This document shows positions 8,372 through 16,084 of a DNA stretch of 64,000 nt, piece after piece. This stretch comes from an uncultured Nitrosomonas sp. (lineage in GTDB: Bacteria > Pseudomonadota > Gammaproteobacteria > Burkholderiales > Nitrosomonadaceae). How positions within the stretch are numbered: the stretch's first letter is position 1; every line of letters starts with the position of its first letter. A model generated the notes under the pieces. It had not been told where the DNA came from, did not search any database, and saw only the letters and a program-made list of their open reading frames with translations. The position numbers and the translations under genes are program-made. Location: assembly GCF_902826915.1 (NCBI RefSeq), contig NZ_CADEGP010000005.1, positions 1 through 64,000 on the forward strand, given 5' to 3'.

Positions 8372-9157
8372 ATGAAACGTATTCCCCGTCGTGTGTTTAC
8401 AGAAGAATTTAAGAAAGAAGCGGTTTGATCAGAACTTGGATTTCGCAATATCAGCAAGGCACGCTCACAGGCAGCCTCGGTGTCAGCAAGCTGAGTGCCG
8501 AACAATTACGTATTCGTGTGCTAGAGCGTGAATTAGCTATTGCCCGTGAAGAGCGAGATATATTAAAAAAAGCCGCTGGAGATTCAAAACATGAACTGCT
8601 GATTGCACCTAACTATTTGGATCGTTAGTTCGCCATTGATCAGATAAATCGGGTATATGTGGGCGATATCACTTATATTCATACTCTGGAAGGTTGGCTG
8701 TACCTGGCGGTTGTGATCGACTTGTTTTCTCGTCAAGTCGTGGGCTGGTCAATGGCCGCACATATGAAAACCCACTTAGTCAACGATGCACTCCTGACGG
8801 CTATTTGGAAACGTAAATCCGAAAAAGGCTTATTGTGGCATACCGACCGGGGTAGCAATATGCCTCAGAAAGTCACCGGAAATTACTAAAGCAGCATGGC
8901 ATCCAGCAAAATATGAGCTAGAAGGGCAATTGCTGGGACAACGCCGTGTCGGAAAGCTTCTTCCATACCTTACCGAATTGATCTATCATCAAACGTTTCA
9001 TTCTCGAGAAGAAGCTAAGCAGGCTGTGTTTGAATATATCGAAGTGTTTTACAACCGGCAGCGATTACATTCAGCTAATGGATATATATCCCCCGTTGAC
9101 TTCGAGTTGCAGCAAAATGCTGCTTAACCTTGTGTCCAGAAAAGTGTTGACACATCA
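8372..9157 (+). pseudogene. Decayed IS3-family element, orfA and orfB remnants
   Basis: An ATG at 8372 starts a typical orfA N-terminus (MKRIPRRVFTEEFKKEAV) that stops after 18 codons. The orfA C-terminus resumes at 8425 with a leucine-zipper-like stretch (RIRVLERELAIAREERDILK). The start of orfB is deleted. The DDE domain then appears in pieces: VGDITYIHTLEGWLYLAVVI, HTDRGSNM, and after frameshifts near 8870-8960 a C-terminal YHQTFHSREEAKQAVFEYIE. It ends with a TAA at 9124-9126, followed by the probable right end (TGTGTCCAGAAAAGTG). The element cannot encode a working transposase. Its last 493 bases recur inverted at 10273-10764. Confidence 0.85.
8665..9157 (+). repeat. Inverted repeat arm 1 (decayed IS3 half)
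   Basis: These 493 bases match the reverse complement of 10273-10764 almost exactly. By eye I find about four differences, one of them a single-base deletion near 8672. Both arms share the same disabling frameshifts, so the copy was made after the element had died. The arms enclose 9158-10272, giving a composite-transposon-like shape. Confidence 0.85.
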
Positions 9158-9311
9158 ATCCATTCTGTGGCCGAATTTACGGGGCCACCTCAATGCAAAA
9201 TCAGGTTGCCTCGGGTTGATTTGGCTTTTTAGGACGATTTAGCTTGCTACACACAACCTAATTTTGTAGAGTGATGAAAGCATACTCAACAACGTTAGAA
9301 TATTAGAAATT

Positions 9312-10208
9312 ATGAAAATTAAAAATGTAACAATCGCAGGTGCCGGTGTCATGGGATCACAAATATCATGGCAAACCGCATTTAATGGGTTTACTGTAAA
9401 GGTTTACGACCCATTTGAAAAAGGACTAGAGAATGGAAAGCAATTGCACCAAAATTACGCCAAAGCTTTCGTTGAAGAAGGGCGAAGTACGCAAGAAGAG
9501 GTCAATGCAAGCTTGAACAGGATTTCCTATACAACTAATATAGAGGAAGCCTTTGCGAATGCCGATTTAATAAGTGAATCGGTGCCGGAAGATGTAAAAA
9601 TCAAAAAAGAATTTTGGTACAACGTTTCAAGAATCGCCAGGGAAGATACTATTTTAACCTCTAACTCTTCCTCATTCGTACCAAGTAATTGGGTAGATGA
9701 AATTAAAGGTCCGGACCGTTTCTTGGCCATGCACTTTCTTAGTATAGTTTGGGAGAAACCATTATCTGAAGTAATGGCCCACGGTGGAACCAACAAAGAA
9801 TCCTTTGACACGGTTGTCGATTTTGTGGAGAAAATTGGCTTGTCGCCAGTCCCCATAGCGGTTGAATATCCAGGATATGTTATCAATTCCCTGTTCATCC
9901 CTTGGGGATTTGCAGCTTTGAAACTTCACTTCCTAGGCATTGTAAATTACAAGATAGTCGATAAAGTATGGATGGTTCAAAATATGAGTAAAACGGTAAT
10001 GGGACCGTTTGCCCAAATGGATGAAACTGGCCTGAACGTGATATACCATGTTACCAAAAATGCCGCAGCAACAGATCCTGAATTGGCTATTGTGGCAGAA
10101 CAGCTCAAAGAACAATATTTAGATAAAGGAAAAACAGGCGTCAACTCCGGCGAAGGTTTTTATAAATATCCTAATCCGGAGTTCAAAAATCCTTCTTTCT
10201 TTGCATAA
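9312..10208 (+). CDS. 3-hydroxyacyl-CoA dehydrogenase-like protein
   Basis: The 298-residue protein has an N-terminal Rossmann motif GAGVMGSQIS (residues 10-19) and the HCDH catalytic serine segment TSNSSSF. The region around the catalytic histidine reads AMHFLSIVWEKPLSEV, where most family members have a HFFNP motif, so the substrate site is altered. The C-terminal domain follows with EYPGYVINSLF and a GEGFYKY ending. It should use NAD(H) on a hydroxyacyl-CoA or related hydroxy acid. It stands alone between inverted halves of a dead IS3 element, and its codon use is more AT-rich than that of the flanking operons. The protein recalls versions in Firmicutes. Horizontal arrival is likely but inferred. 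There is no fatty-acid gene next to it. Confidence 0.8.
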   Translation: MKIKNVTIAGAGVMGSQISWQTAFNGFTVKVYDPFEKGLENGKQLHQNYAKAFVEEGRSTQEEVNASLNRISYTTNIEEAFANADLISESVPEDVKIKKEFWYNVSRIAREDTILTSNSSSFVPSNWVDEIKGPDRFLAMHFLSIVWEKPLSEVMAHGGTNKESFDTVVDFVEKIGLSPVPIAVEYPGYVINSLFIPWGFAALKLHFLGIVNYKIVDKVWMVQNMSKTVMGPFAQMDETGLNVIYHVTKNAAATDPELAIVAEQLKEQYLDKGKTGVNSGEGFYKYPNPEFKNPSFFA

Positions 10209-10247
10209 GAAACTACACAAAAGTTTCTAAATCATCATAGCGCTTAT

Positions 10248-10271
10248 TGAACCGCCCCGGGTTTGCAGGAG
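10248..10271 (+). repeat. Fragment of an IS3-type left end
   Basis: The stretch TGAACCGCCCCGGGTTTGCA resembles the terminal repeat of the IS3 copy at 60845 (TGAATCGCCCCGGATTTTCT). It is cut off directly by the inverted IS arm that begins at 10273. It is probably a scar of another IS3-family element that once stood here. Confidence 0.55.
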
Positions 10272-10272
10272 A

Positions 10273-10764
10273 TGATGTATCAACACTTTTCTGGACACAA
10301 GGTTAAGCAGCATTTTGCTGCAACTCGAAGTCAACGGGGGATATATATCCATTAGCTGAATGTAATCGCTGCCGGTTGTAAAACACTTCGATATATTCAA
10401 ACACAGCCTGCTTAGCTTCTTCTCGAGAATGAAACGTTTGATGATAGATCAATTCGGTAAGGTATGGAAGAAGCTTTCCGACACGGCGTTGTCCCAGCAA
10501 TTGCCCTTCTAGCTCATATTTTGCTGGATGCCATGCTGCTTTAGTAATTTCCGGTGACTTTCTGAGGCATATTGCTACCCCGGTCGGTATGCCACAATAA
10601 GCCTTTTTCGGATTTACGTTTCCAAATAGCCGTCAGGAGTGCATCGTTGACTAAGTGGGTTTTCATATGTGCGGCCATTGACCAGCTCACGACTTGACGA
10701 GAAAACAAGTCGATCACAACCGCCAGGTACAGCTAACCTTCCAGAGTATGAATATAATGATATC
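10273..10764 (-). pseudogene. Second copy of the decayed IS3 orfB (inverted)
   Basis: Read on the minus strand this is the same broken orfB as at 8665-9157, including the same frameshift that yields LLGQRRVGKLLPYL in place of the usual WDNAVSESFF-type segment. It ends, in its own sense, with the same TAA and the same right-end sequence. The upstream side is cut close to the left end of a different IS3 element at 10778. It is arm 2 of the inverted pair around the dehydrogenase-like gene. Confidence 0.85.
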
Positions 10765-10777
10765 TGACCTGGCTTAA

Positions 10778-11168
10778 TGAAACCGGACATTCCAGTTAAG
10801 AGAAAATAGCTTAACTGGAGGAAGAAATGATAATGAGAAAGCAATATACAAAGGAATACAAATCAGATGCAATCAGTCTGGTATTGGATCAGGGCCATAC
10901 GACATCGGAAGTGTCTCGAAGCCTGGAAATCAATGCCAATATGCTGAGGAGGTGGATCAGGTAATATCAGGCGGATGAAGCTGATCAGTTATTCCGGAGT
11001 AATGGGAAACTGACGCCGGAGCAAGAAGAAATTCGACCGTTGAAGGCGCAAATCAAGCAGCTCAAGCTGGAGAGAGAAATACTAAAGGAAACGGCGTACT
11101 TTGCGAAGCTAACGAAGTAAAGTACGCCATGATTGCAAAACCAGGAATACAACATAGCGTTTTTAAAA
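10778..11168 (+). pseudogene. IS3-family left end with broken orfA
   Basis: The element begins with the terminal repeat TGAAACCGGACATTCCAG at 10778. An orfA starts at ATG 10827 (MIMRKQYTKEYKSDAISL) after a TGGAGGAAG site. An in-frame TAA at 10962-10964 breaks it at codon 46 inside the HTH region (MLRRWIR). The frame then continues to the normal end at 11120. A few codons of orfB follow and stop where the IS1595 element begins. A diverged copy in the opposite direction lies at 12214-12669. Confidence 0.85.
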
Positions 11169-12213
11169 GGCTATGTCACAATTAGTTATTGAATCTGCCT
11201 TGTTTTCCCAAGAGATGCTAGGAAACAAAGAGTTGGGGTAATACTTTGACCGAGGCGTTCAATCATTCTGTGCCATCCGAGATAACTCCCAAGATAACGT
11301 GTTGCCACACCATTAAACTTCCTCATCCATTGCTTGAGCCGGCTATCATACGCATTGACGTTCTGAATATGATAGATGTTGTTTATAACTCTCTGACCTG
11401 CGGCAATATTGACTGGACGGTGGGCAATGTTTGCTTGCCGGGCAATCTGTTTATAAGTGGGCAACCCATCAGTGCACAAGATTACATCCTTATTTAACAA
11501 AGGAATAAGCACTGGTTCAATTTGCCGCGCACTTGTGCCATGCAGTATACAGTTTGCAGTCTCACCATGACGGTCGCGTACCACTAATACGGGCACTTGT
11601 TCTTTTGATGTCCCTTTCTTGACGGCTTTACCACCACGCTTGCGTGCAGATCTGGGTAAACGACGCTGTCCTTTGAAGGATTCCAGAAAATAGGTTTCAT
11701 CTGCTTCGACAATACCATTCATTTTGCTGGGTTGACCAGTCGAAGGTATTTGTAAAAAACGATGACGCCACTTAAAGCTTGTGTTCTTGGCTATTCCACA
11801 ACTGTCCGATGATTTTCGGATGCTTAATCCCTGAATCATCGTTTGCTCATATTCATACCATTTGTCCTTGTGCCGTAACCGTGCCAGTGGCGTGCCTGTT
11901 AGCGCGTTAAACGTCCGATTGCATTGACGACATCGATAACGCTGCAGCTCACTGGCTTTTCCCCAGCGATATAGGTTGCTTGTCTTACAATAGGGACAAG
12001 CAGGTTTGTCGTCCTGATTACGTTCGATCAATGCAATTACTTCATCAGTATTCTCTTTTCCTTCCAATCTCTTCCGGAGTTTGTCTCGCTGATTACGGCT
12101 CATGCGTTCAATCGAATCCATCCACGTTTTGAATTCCGTTGATTTCATTGTGCACACCTCTATATCTCAATGCACGTTGGACAAATAATTCAATAATTAA
12201 TTGTGACATAGCC
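11169..12213 (-). mobile_element. IS1595-family insertion sequence
   Basis: The element is 1045 bp long and bounded by inverted repeats. The left is GGCTATGTCACAATTAGTTA (11169) and the right, read inward, is GGCTATGTCACAATTAATTA (ends 12213); about 23 of 24 bases agree. It contains one full transposase gene. The family makes 8-bp target duplications, but the flanks here (TTTTAAAA and ATTATCAA) do not match, so one side was probably rearranged after insertion. Related ends bound the 144-bp MITE at 51055-51198. Confidence 0.88.
11186..12148 (-). CDS. IS1595-family transposase
   Basis: The 320-residue protein has an N-terminal zinc ribbon (CPYCKTSNLYRWG, then YRCRQCNRTFNALTGT) and the ISXO2-type catalytic domain. 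The domain shows EADETYF, CTDGLPTY and a C-terminal RLKQWMRKFNGVATRYL helix. This is the IS1595 layout and the length is normal, so the gene may be active. The ATG at 12148 with a GAGGTG site ahead is preferred over a GTG three codons upstream. It is the only transposase in the window with no visible defect. Confidence 0.9.
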   Translation of the reverse strand: MKSTEFKTWMDSIERMSRNQRDKLRKRLEGKENTDEVIALIERNQDDKPACPYCKTSNLYRWGKASELQRYRCRQCNRTFNALTGTPLARLRHKDKWYEYEQTMIQGLSIRKSSDSCGIAKNTSFKWRHRFLQIPSTGQPSKMNGIVEADETYFLESFKGQRRLPRSARKRGGKAVKKGTSKEQVPVLVVRDRHGETANCILHGTSARQIEPVLIPLLNKDVILCTDGLPTYKQIARQANIAHRPVNIAAGQRVINNIYHIQNVNAYDSRLKQWMRKFNGVATRYLGSYLGWHRMIERLGQSITPTLCFLASLGKTRQIQ

Positions 12214-12669
12214 ATTATCAACGCACCGAACGTAACCATAGTAGGCACTACGACTTACACCCATAAGTTGGCACATCAAGCCAACAGGATAGGTATTTTT
12301 CCTTTGGGTGATGAACGAATACTTCACTTCGTTTCTTTCGCGAAAAAGACCGTCGCTTCCTTTAGTATTTCTCTCTCCAGCTTGAGCTGCTTGATTTGTG
12401 CTTTCAACTGCCGGATTTCTTCCTGTTCTGGTGTCAGTTTCCCATTACCCAGGAATGACTGATCAGCATCATCTGCCTGGTATTCCCTGATCCACCTCCT
12501 CAACATATTGGGCGTGATCTCAAGGTTTCGAGATACTTCTGACGTCGTGTGGCCCTGATCCAATACTAGGCTGATCGCATCTAATTTAAATTCTTTCGTA
12601 TATTGCTTTCTCGTTACCATTTCTTCCTCCACTTAAGCTATTTTCTCTTAACTGGAGTGTCCGGTTTCA
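12214..12669 (-). pseudogene. IS3-family fragment with intact orfA, orfB cut off
   Basis: Read on the minus strand, the left repeat TGAAACCGGACACTCCAG (ending at 12669) leads into orfA at 12324-12632. Its probable start is at 12620 (MVTRKQYTKEFK). OrfA is unbroken, with an HTH (TTSEVSRNLEITPNMLRRW) and a coiled coil (RQLKAQIKQLKLEREILKEA). OrfB survives for about 35 codons (YSFITQRKNTYPVGLMCQLM) until the IS1595 end at 12213. It is clearly diverged from the opposite copy at 10778, so the two are separate older insertions and not a recent duplication. Confidence 0.85.
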
Positions 12670-12791
12670 GTAAACCACGTCACCTTGCTGATTTCGCTAA
12701 AACTTGCATGCAAAAACTTGAGAAAAATGTAGCATTCTCGAAATACTTGCCCGCCCACTAAATCGGATCTAGCTCAATTCACTTTATCCCT

Positions 12792-12820
12792 TTCCTCCGC
12801 AAAGTCATTTTGCGGAGGAA
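12792..12820. other. Perfect 12-bp stem-loop
   Basis: TTCCTCCGCAAA (12792-12803) and TTTGCGGAGGAA (12809-12820) form a 12-bp hairpin with a 5-base loop. No T run follows on either strand, so it is not a classic terminator. It stands in the gene-free stretch 12670-12931 at the right border of the mobile-element region. Otherwise I see nothing in that stretch. Confidence 0.7.
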
Positions 12821-12931
12821 CCACGTACGATCATTGGTATTGATGCAATTAAGTTTATAGGCATCAATCAGCATTGTTTTTTGTATTTTCTATAGTTAGA
12901 TATCATGGCATCATGCAGACCAAGTTTTATC

Positions 12932-13074
12932 TAACAGGGTCGTGAAGAAACTGTCTACCTTGCTGATGCGGCGTTAAAAAAGGCTCAAAAGGCTCATTTA
13001 TTAAGCATAAATTGCGCTTTTTCACCTGTTTTTTCCTTGCATCAGCTGCTTCGGAAACGTTTTCCAGCGGCCTA
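12932..13074 (-). repeat. Dispersed intergenic repeat, copy 1
   Basis: Read on the minus strand this resembles the repeat at 49571-49714 along its whole length. It shares the core CGAAGCAGCTGATGC, then GGTGAAAAGCGCA-like and TTATGCTTAATAAATGA segments. The ends correspond to TAACAGACTGTTGAAAAA but are more worn here. An open frame on the minus strand across it is part of the repeat and not a gene. Confidence 0.75.
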
Positions 13075-13103
13075 CTACAATCCATTCTTCTGAGATATCG
13101 TCT

Positions 13104-13940
13104 ATGTTTTTTAGCAAACAGCACTATCTGATTGGCTATCTGATCCTTAGTTTTTTTACATCCAATGGATTCGCAAGCGAAATCTACCGCAGCGTCGATG
13201 ACCGGGGCCGCATAACCTATTCAGACGTACCCTCAACTGGTGCCAAAAAACTCGATATTATCAGTCAACCCGGGCGCCATTTACATTCTGTTGTCAGAGT
13301 ATACGATGGCGATACCATCATATTGGAAGATAAAAAACAGATTCGTTTGTTAGGCATTAACACGCCTGAAATTGAAAGTCGGCTGCGTGCGGAAGAGCCC
13401 GGTGGCGTTGCAGCCAAGAAGTGGCTGCAGGCTCAGCTACAGGAAAACAAAGTCTATCTGGAATATGATCAAACCAAGCGAGATAAGTACAAGCGTTTGC
13501 TTGCCCATGTTTTTACGCCGGATGGCAAACATATTAACCAGGCACTATTGGAAAATGGTTTGGCCTTTGTCAGCATCATCCCGCCCAATGTACGCTACAG
13601 CGACAAACTGATTCAAGCGCAGCAGCAGGCTGAAAAACAAAAACTCGGCATCTGGTCAATGCCGGATTATCAACCCAAGCCAATCGCTCAAATTGCCAAC
13701 CACAACAAAGGCTGGCAGCGATTTACCGGAGCCCCGGCATCGATTAAGAAAAGCAGGAAATACACGCGACTGATATTTGATGACAAGATTGATATACGCA
13801 TCTTGAATACAAACCTCGATCTGTTTCCTGCGCTGAGTACTTATGTTGGGAAATCACTGGAGATTCGTGGCTGGGTATCGCGCAACAAGGATCATTACAG
13901 CCTGTTAATTCAACATCCCAGCGCATTGATCATGCGATGA
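13104..13940 (+). CDS. Secreted thermonuclease-like protein with DUF4124 domain
   Basis: The 278-residue protein has a signal peptide (residues 1-24, cut near NGFAS). A short DUF4124-type domain follows (EIYRSVDDRGRITYSDVP, about 25-50). The SNase domain (about 58-185) carries VVRVYDGDTIIL, IRLLGINTPE and KRDKYKRLLAHVF, with the metal and catalytic residues of staphylococcal nuclease (Asp, Arg, Glu/Asp, Arg). The last 80 residues form an OB-like extension. It should act on nucleic acid in the periplasm or outside the cell. It is transcribed away from the mobile region and converges on the next gene. Confidence 0.88.
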   Translation: MFFSKQHYLIGYLILSFFTSNGFASEIYRSVDDRGRITYSDVPSTGAKKLDIISQPGRHLHSVVRVYDGDTIILEDKKQIRLLGINTPEIESRLRAEEPGGVAAKKWLQAQLQENKVYLEYDQTKRDKYKRLLAHVFTPDGKHINQALLENGLAFVSIIPPNVRYSDKLIQAQQQAEKQKLGIWSMPDYQPKPIAQIANHNKGWQRFTGAPASIKKSRKYTRLIFDDKIDIRILNTNLDLFPALSTYVGKSLEIRGWVSRNKDHYSLLIQHPSALIMR

Positions 13941-13991
13941 TCTAACGCGATAACTTAAAACTTCCAACCAGTTTTCATATTTCGAGTGGGA

Positions 13992-14609
13992 CTATGCCTT
14001 ATTCTCCAGCAACACATAAGCAATGGCCTTACTTTTCCACGCGCTTCCCCAAAGTTTTTTTGCAGCGTCACTCGCTTGATAATAAAACTCGTCCCATTGC
14101 TCTGGAGGAATGGTCTGGCATCCAAGGCTGGATGTTTTTGTATAACCCCCTCGATGAATGTTAATGCCAAAATTCCCGGTATCCGGATAGGGCGGATCAC
14201 CGTCCCGAATTACCGTAACCGTACCCGCTCTTTGGCAGATAGCTTCATGTGGTTGATTGCCATTATGTCGGTCAAAACGGTAAGCCGGCCATAATCCTGT
14301 TTTCAGAACGGCCATTCCTTTGGTTTGCTCACTCTTGCCGAAACCCTTGTAAATTCTTGAGGGATCGGTATTGCCATTAAAAGCAGCAAAAATATTGAGG
14401 GACGGAACCCGCAGAATGATCGCATCATCGTATACATTGCGGTCATTCTGCCCGGAAGGACCAATAGCAGGAAAAAAACCGCGAATCCCCACAATCCATA
14501 GCTGAAACTTTTGCAGTTCTTCTTTGTGAGGAGCCAGCCATGCTTCCAGCGTTTCGGCAGAGATATCCGGACGTCCTGCCTGGGGCAATATATGTACACT
14601 ACCAGCCAT
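13992..14609 (-). CDS. L,D-transpeptidase-like hypothetical protein
   Basis: I do not recognise a named family for this 205-residue protein. Residues 150-166 read NIHRGGYTKTSSLGCQT, with H152 followed by S-x-G-C at 161-164. This is like the His and Cys of YkuD-type L,D-transpeptidases, although the usual SHGC(I/V)R is changed. The N-terminal third (LEAWLAPHKEELQKFQLWIVGIRG) is helical, and no signal peptide is seen. Its ATG lies two bases after the stop of the membrane protein upstream, so the two form an operon. Cell-wall cross-link chemistry is an inference from the motif and from the peptidoglycan-binding-like domain of the partner. Confidence 0.65.
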   Translation of the reverse strand: MAGSVHILPQAGRPDISAETLEAWLAPHKEELQKFQLWIVGIRGFFPAIGPSGQNDRNVYDDAIILRVPSLNIFAAFNGNTDPSRIYKGFGKSEQTKGMAVLKTGLWPAYRFDRHNGNQPHEAICQRAGTVTVIRDGDPPYPDTGNFGINIHRGGYTKTSSLGCQTIPPEQWDEFYYQASDAAKKLWGSAWKSKAIAYVLLENKA

Positions 14610-14611
14610 GT

Positions 14612-15871
14612 TTATTTTCCTCCTGATTCAGCGTATAGCAGAGCCAATACAGTCGGCTCATCAAATTGGCCGGTTACGGTTCTTCCAGTGATGCGCTGCC
14701 ATTCGCGGAGTGAATTTCTCAGCTCCTCGCTAAATTTTCCATTTATTTTTGCAGCGGGGACTCCCAAGGCTCTTTGCAAACCTTCAATATCGTCACCATT
14801 TAACCGACTCGCTTCAAAATCGTTCAGTTGAATATCATGCACCACCGTGCCACTCTCTGGGGTTGTAACCACTTGCACTACAGGTGTCGCAGATGCTGTA
14901 GTAGATTCATCAGGTTTTTTACCGGCTCCGCGAATTGTAAATAGTTTAGATATAGCATCAAACCAGAATGGCGCACCCAATGTGGCTGCCAAAGCAGTGA
15001 GAAGCCAGCCAAGAAAGCTTAAGCTTCGGTTTTGTTGAGCTGGGTAATCAAAAGAGTCAAAAAAAGAATTGGACTGATCTGAAAAAGCCCATCCAATAGG
15101 TAACGTCAAATTATTGAAGGCTTCAAATTGACTTTTAAGGTCGGCAAATTGTGCTTTGATGTTGACGTCTACACTTTTATCAACTTCCGAAACAGCGTCT
15201 ACATTGGTGTTTGATTTCTGATTCTGTTCTTCAATAGCTTGCATTTTAGCTTCCGCCATCTGCACCAGCTTTTCCACTTGTGCTGGATCTTTTTGCAGTT
15301 GTTGCATGATATGAATGCTATCGACGTTAAATAACACAGCCAGCATTAATCCAATCGCAAACAGCACAACTTGCGTACGGCGTTTGTACCATCCGCCCAC
15401 TCTGTCCATTACTTCATTGAAGTGAGTTTCGATTTTGGCCTTAAATTTTTCCAGATCTCCATTGACTTCATCGAGCATAGGACCGAATAATTGACCCAAG
15501 CGGGTACTCCGATCGTCTAGTTTCTGCCGCAATGCAGCCAATGAACCGTCATTCGACAGTGTTTGAATGAGTGCAGCCGAAAAAGTGGCCGACGATATAT
15601 ACGAAGGTCTCTCACTCCCTGCCGGTGACAGCGAGTCAATCAGCGGATGTTTGTATAGATCTTCGGTAAGATTTGCGCCTTTTATGAAAAATGGTTTAAG
15701 AATACCCGGTTTACAGGTTTTCTTGGGCAACTCCCCCAGCATCATTGCAATGCCTTCAAATAACATCTTGCCTCGCATTCCAATCCATTGGATTATCAGT
15801 TCATTGACACCGCTGACTAATCCTGAGAAAAGTGCGTATATCAGAAAAACTGCAATCATAATATCGAGCAT
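14612..15871 (-). CDS. Membrane protein with C-terminal PG-binding-like domain
   Basis: The 419-residue protein starts with a membrane helix (residues 3-22). A soluble helical part follows, then a second helix (about 167-185, VVLFAIGLMLAVLF), a charged coiled-coil region (about 195-250) and a third helix (about 283-305, GWLLTALAATLGAPFWF). Residues 355-415 form a helical repeat of the peptidoglycan-binding type (DDIEGLQRALGV, LREWQRITGRTVTGQFDEPT). The domain would fit wall binding if the C-terminus is outside, but topology is not certain. It is the first gene of a two-gene operon with the L,D-transpeptidase-like protein. No experimentally known system comes to mind. Confidence 0.7.
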   Translation of the reverse strand: MLDIMIAVFLIYALFSGLVSGVNELIIQWIGMRGKMLFEGIAMMLGELPKKTCKPGILKPFFIKGANLTEDLYKHPLIDSLSPAGSERPSYISSATFSAALIQTLSNDGSLAALRQKLDDRSTRLGQLFGPMLDEVNGDLEKFKAKIETHFNEVMDRVGGWYKRRTQVVLFAIGLMLAVLFNVDSIHIMQQLQKDPAQVEKLVQMAEAKMQAIEEQNQKSNTNVDAVSEVDKSVDVNIKAQFADLKSQFEAFNNLTLPIGWAFSDQSNSFFDSFDYPAQQNRSLSFLGWLLTALAATLGAPFWFDAISKLFTIRGAGKKPDESTTASATPVVQVVTTPESGTVVHDIQLNDFEASRLNGDDIEGLQRALGVPAAKINGKFSEELRNSLREWQRITGRTVTGQFDEPTVLALLYAESGGK

Positions 15872-16084
15872 ATCGAACCTCTTTTTCTCCGTGCTTTGTT
15901 AAGCTTAGAAAGAATCAAATCGTGCGTTTATTCAGTATTGATAACCAGCCTATCAATCTCATTTCGACATTGATTATTATTTTTTTCAGAATGAAAAGCA
16001 GTGATTTTTCTCACAATAATTAATACTTATATGAATTGCTTACAATTTTACGCATCACTCAGTACCGGAAATTTTACCGCACCA

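Noticed and set aside
8325-12757. Region 8.3-12.8 kb as one mobile island bounded by the shared word GGGCGGGCAAGT
   Set aside because: A single 12-base inverted word at both sides is thin evidence. No integrase, tRNA target or longer end repeat supports it.
12927-13124. 65-codon minus-strand frame
   Set aside because: It lies across the dispersed repeat, which explains the sequence. The same repeat elsewhere does not keep this frame.
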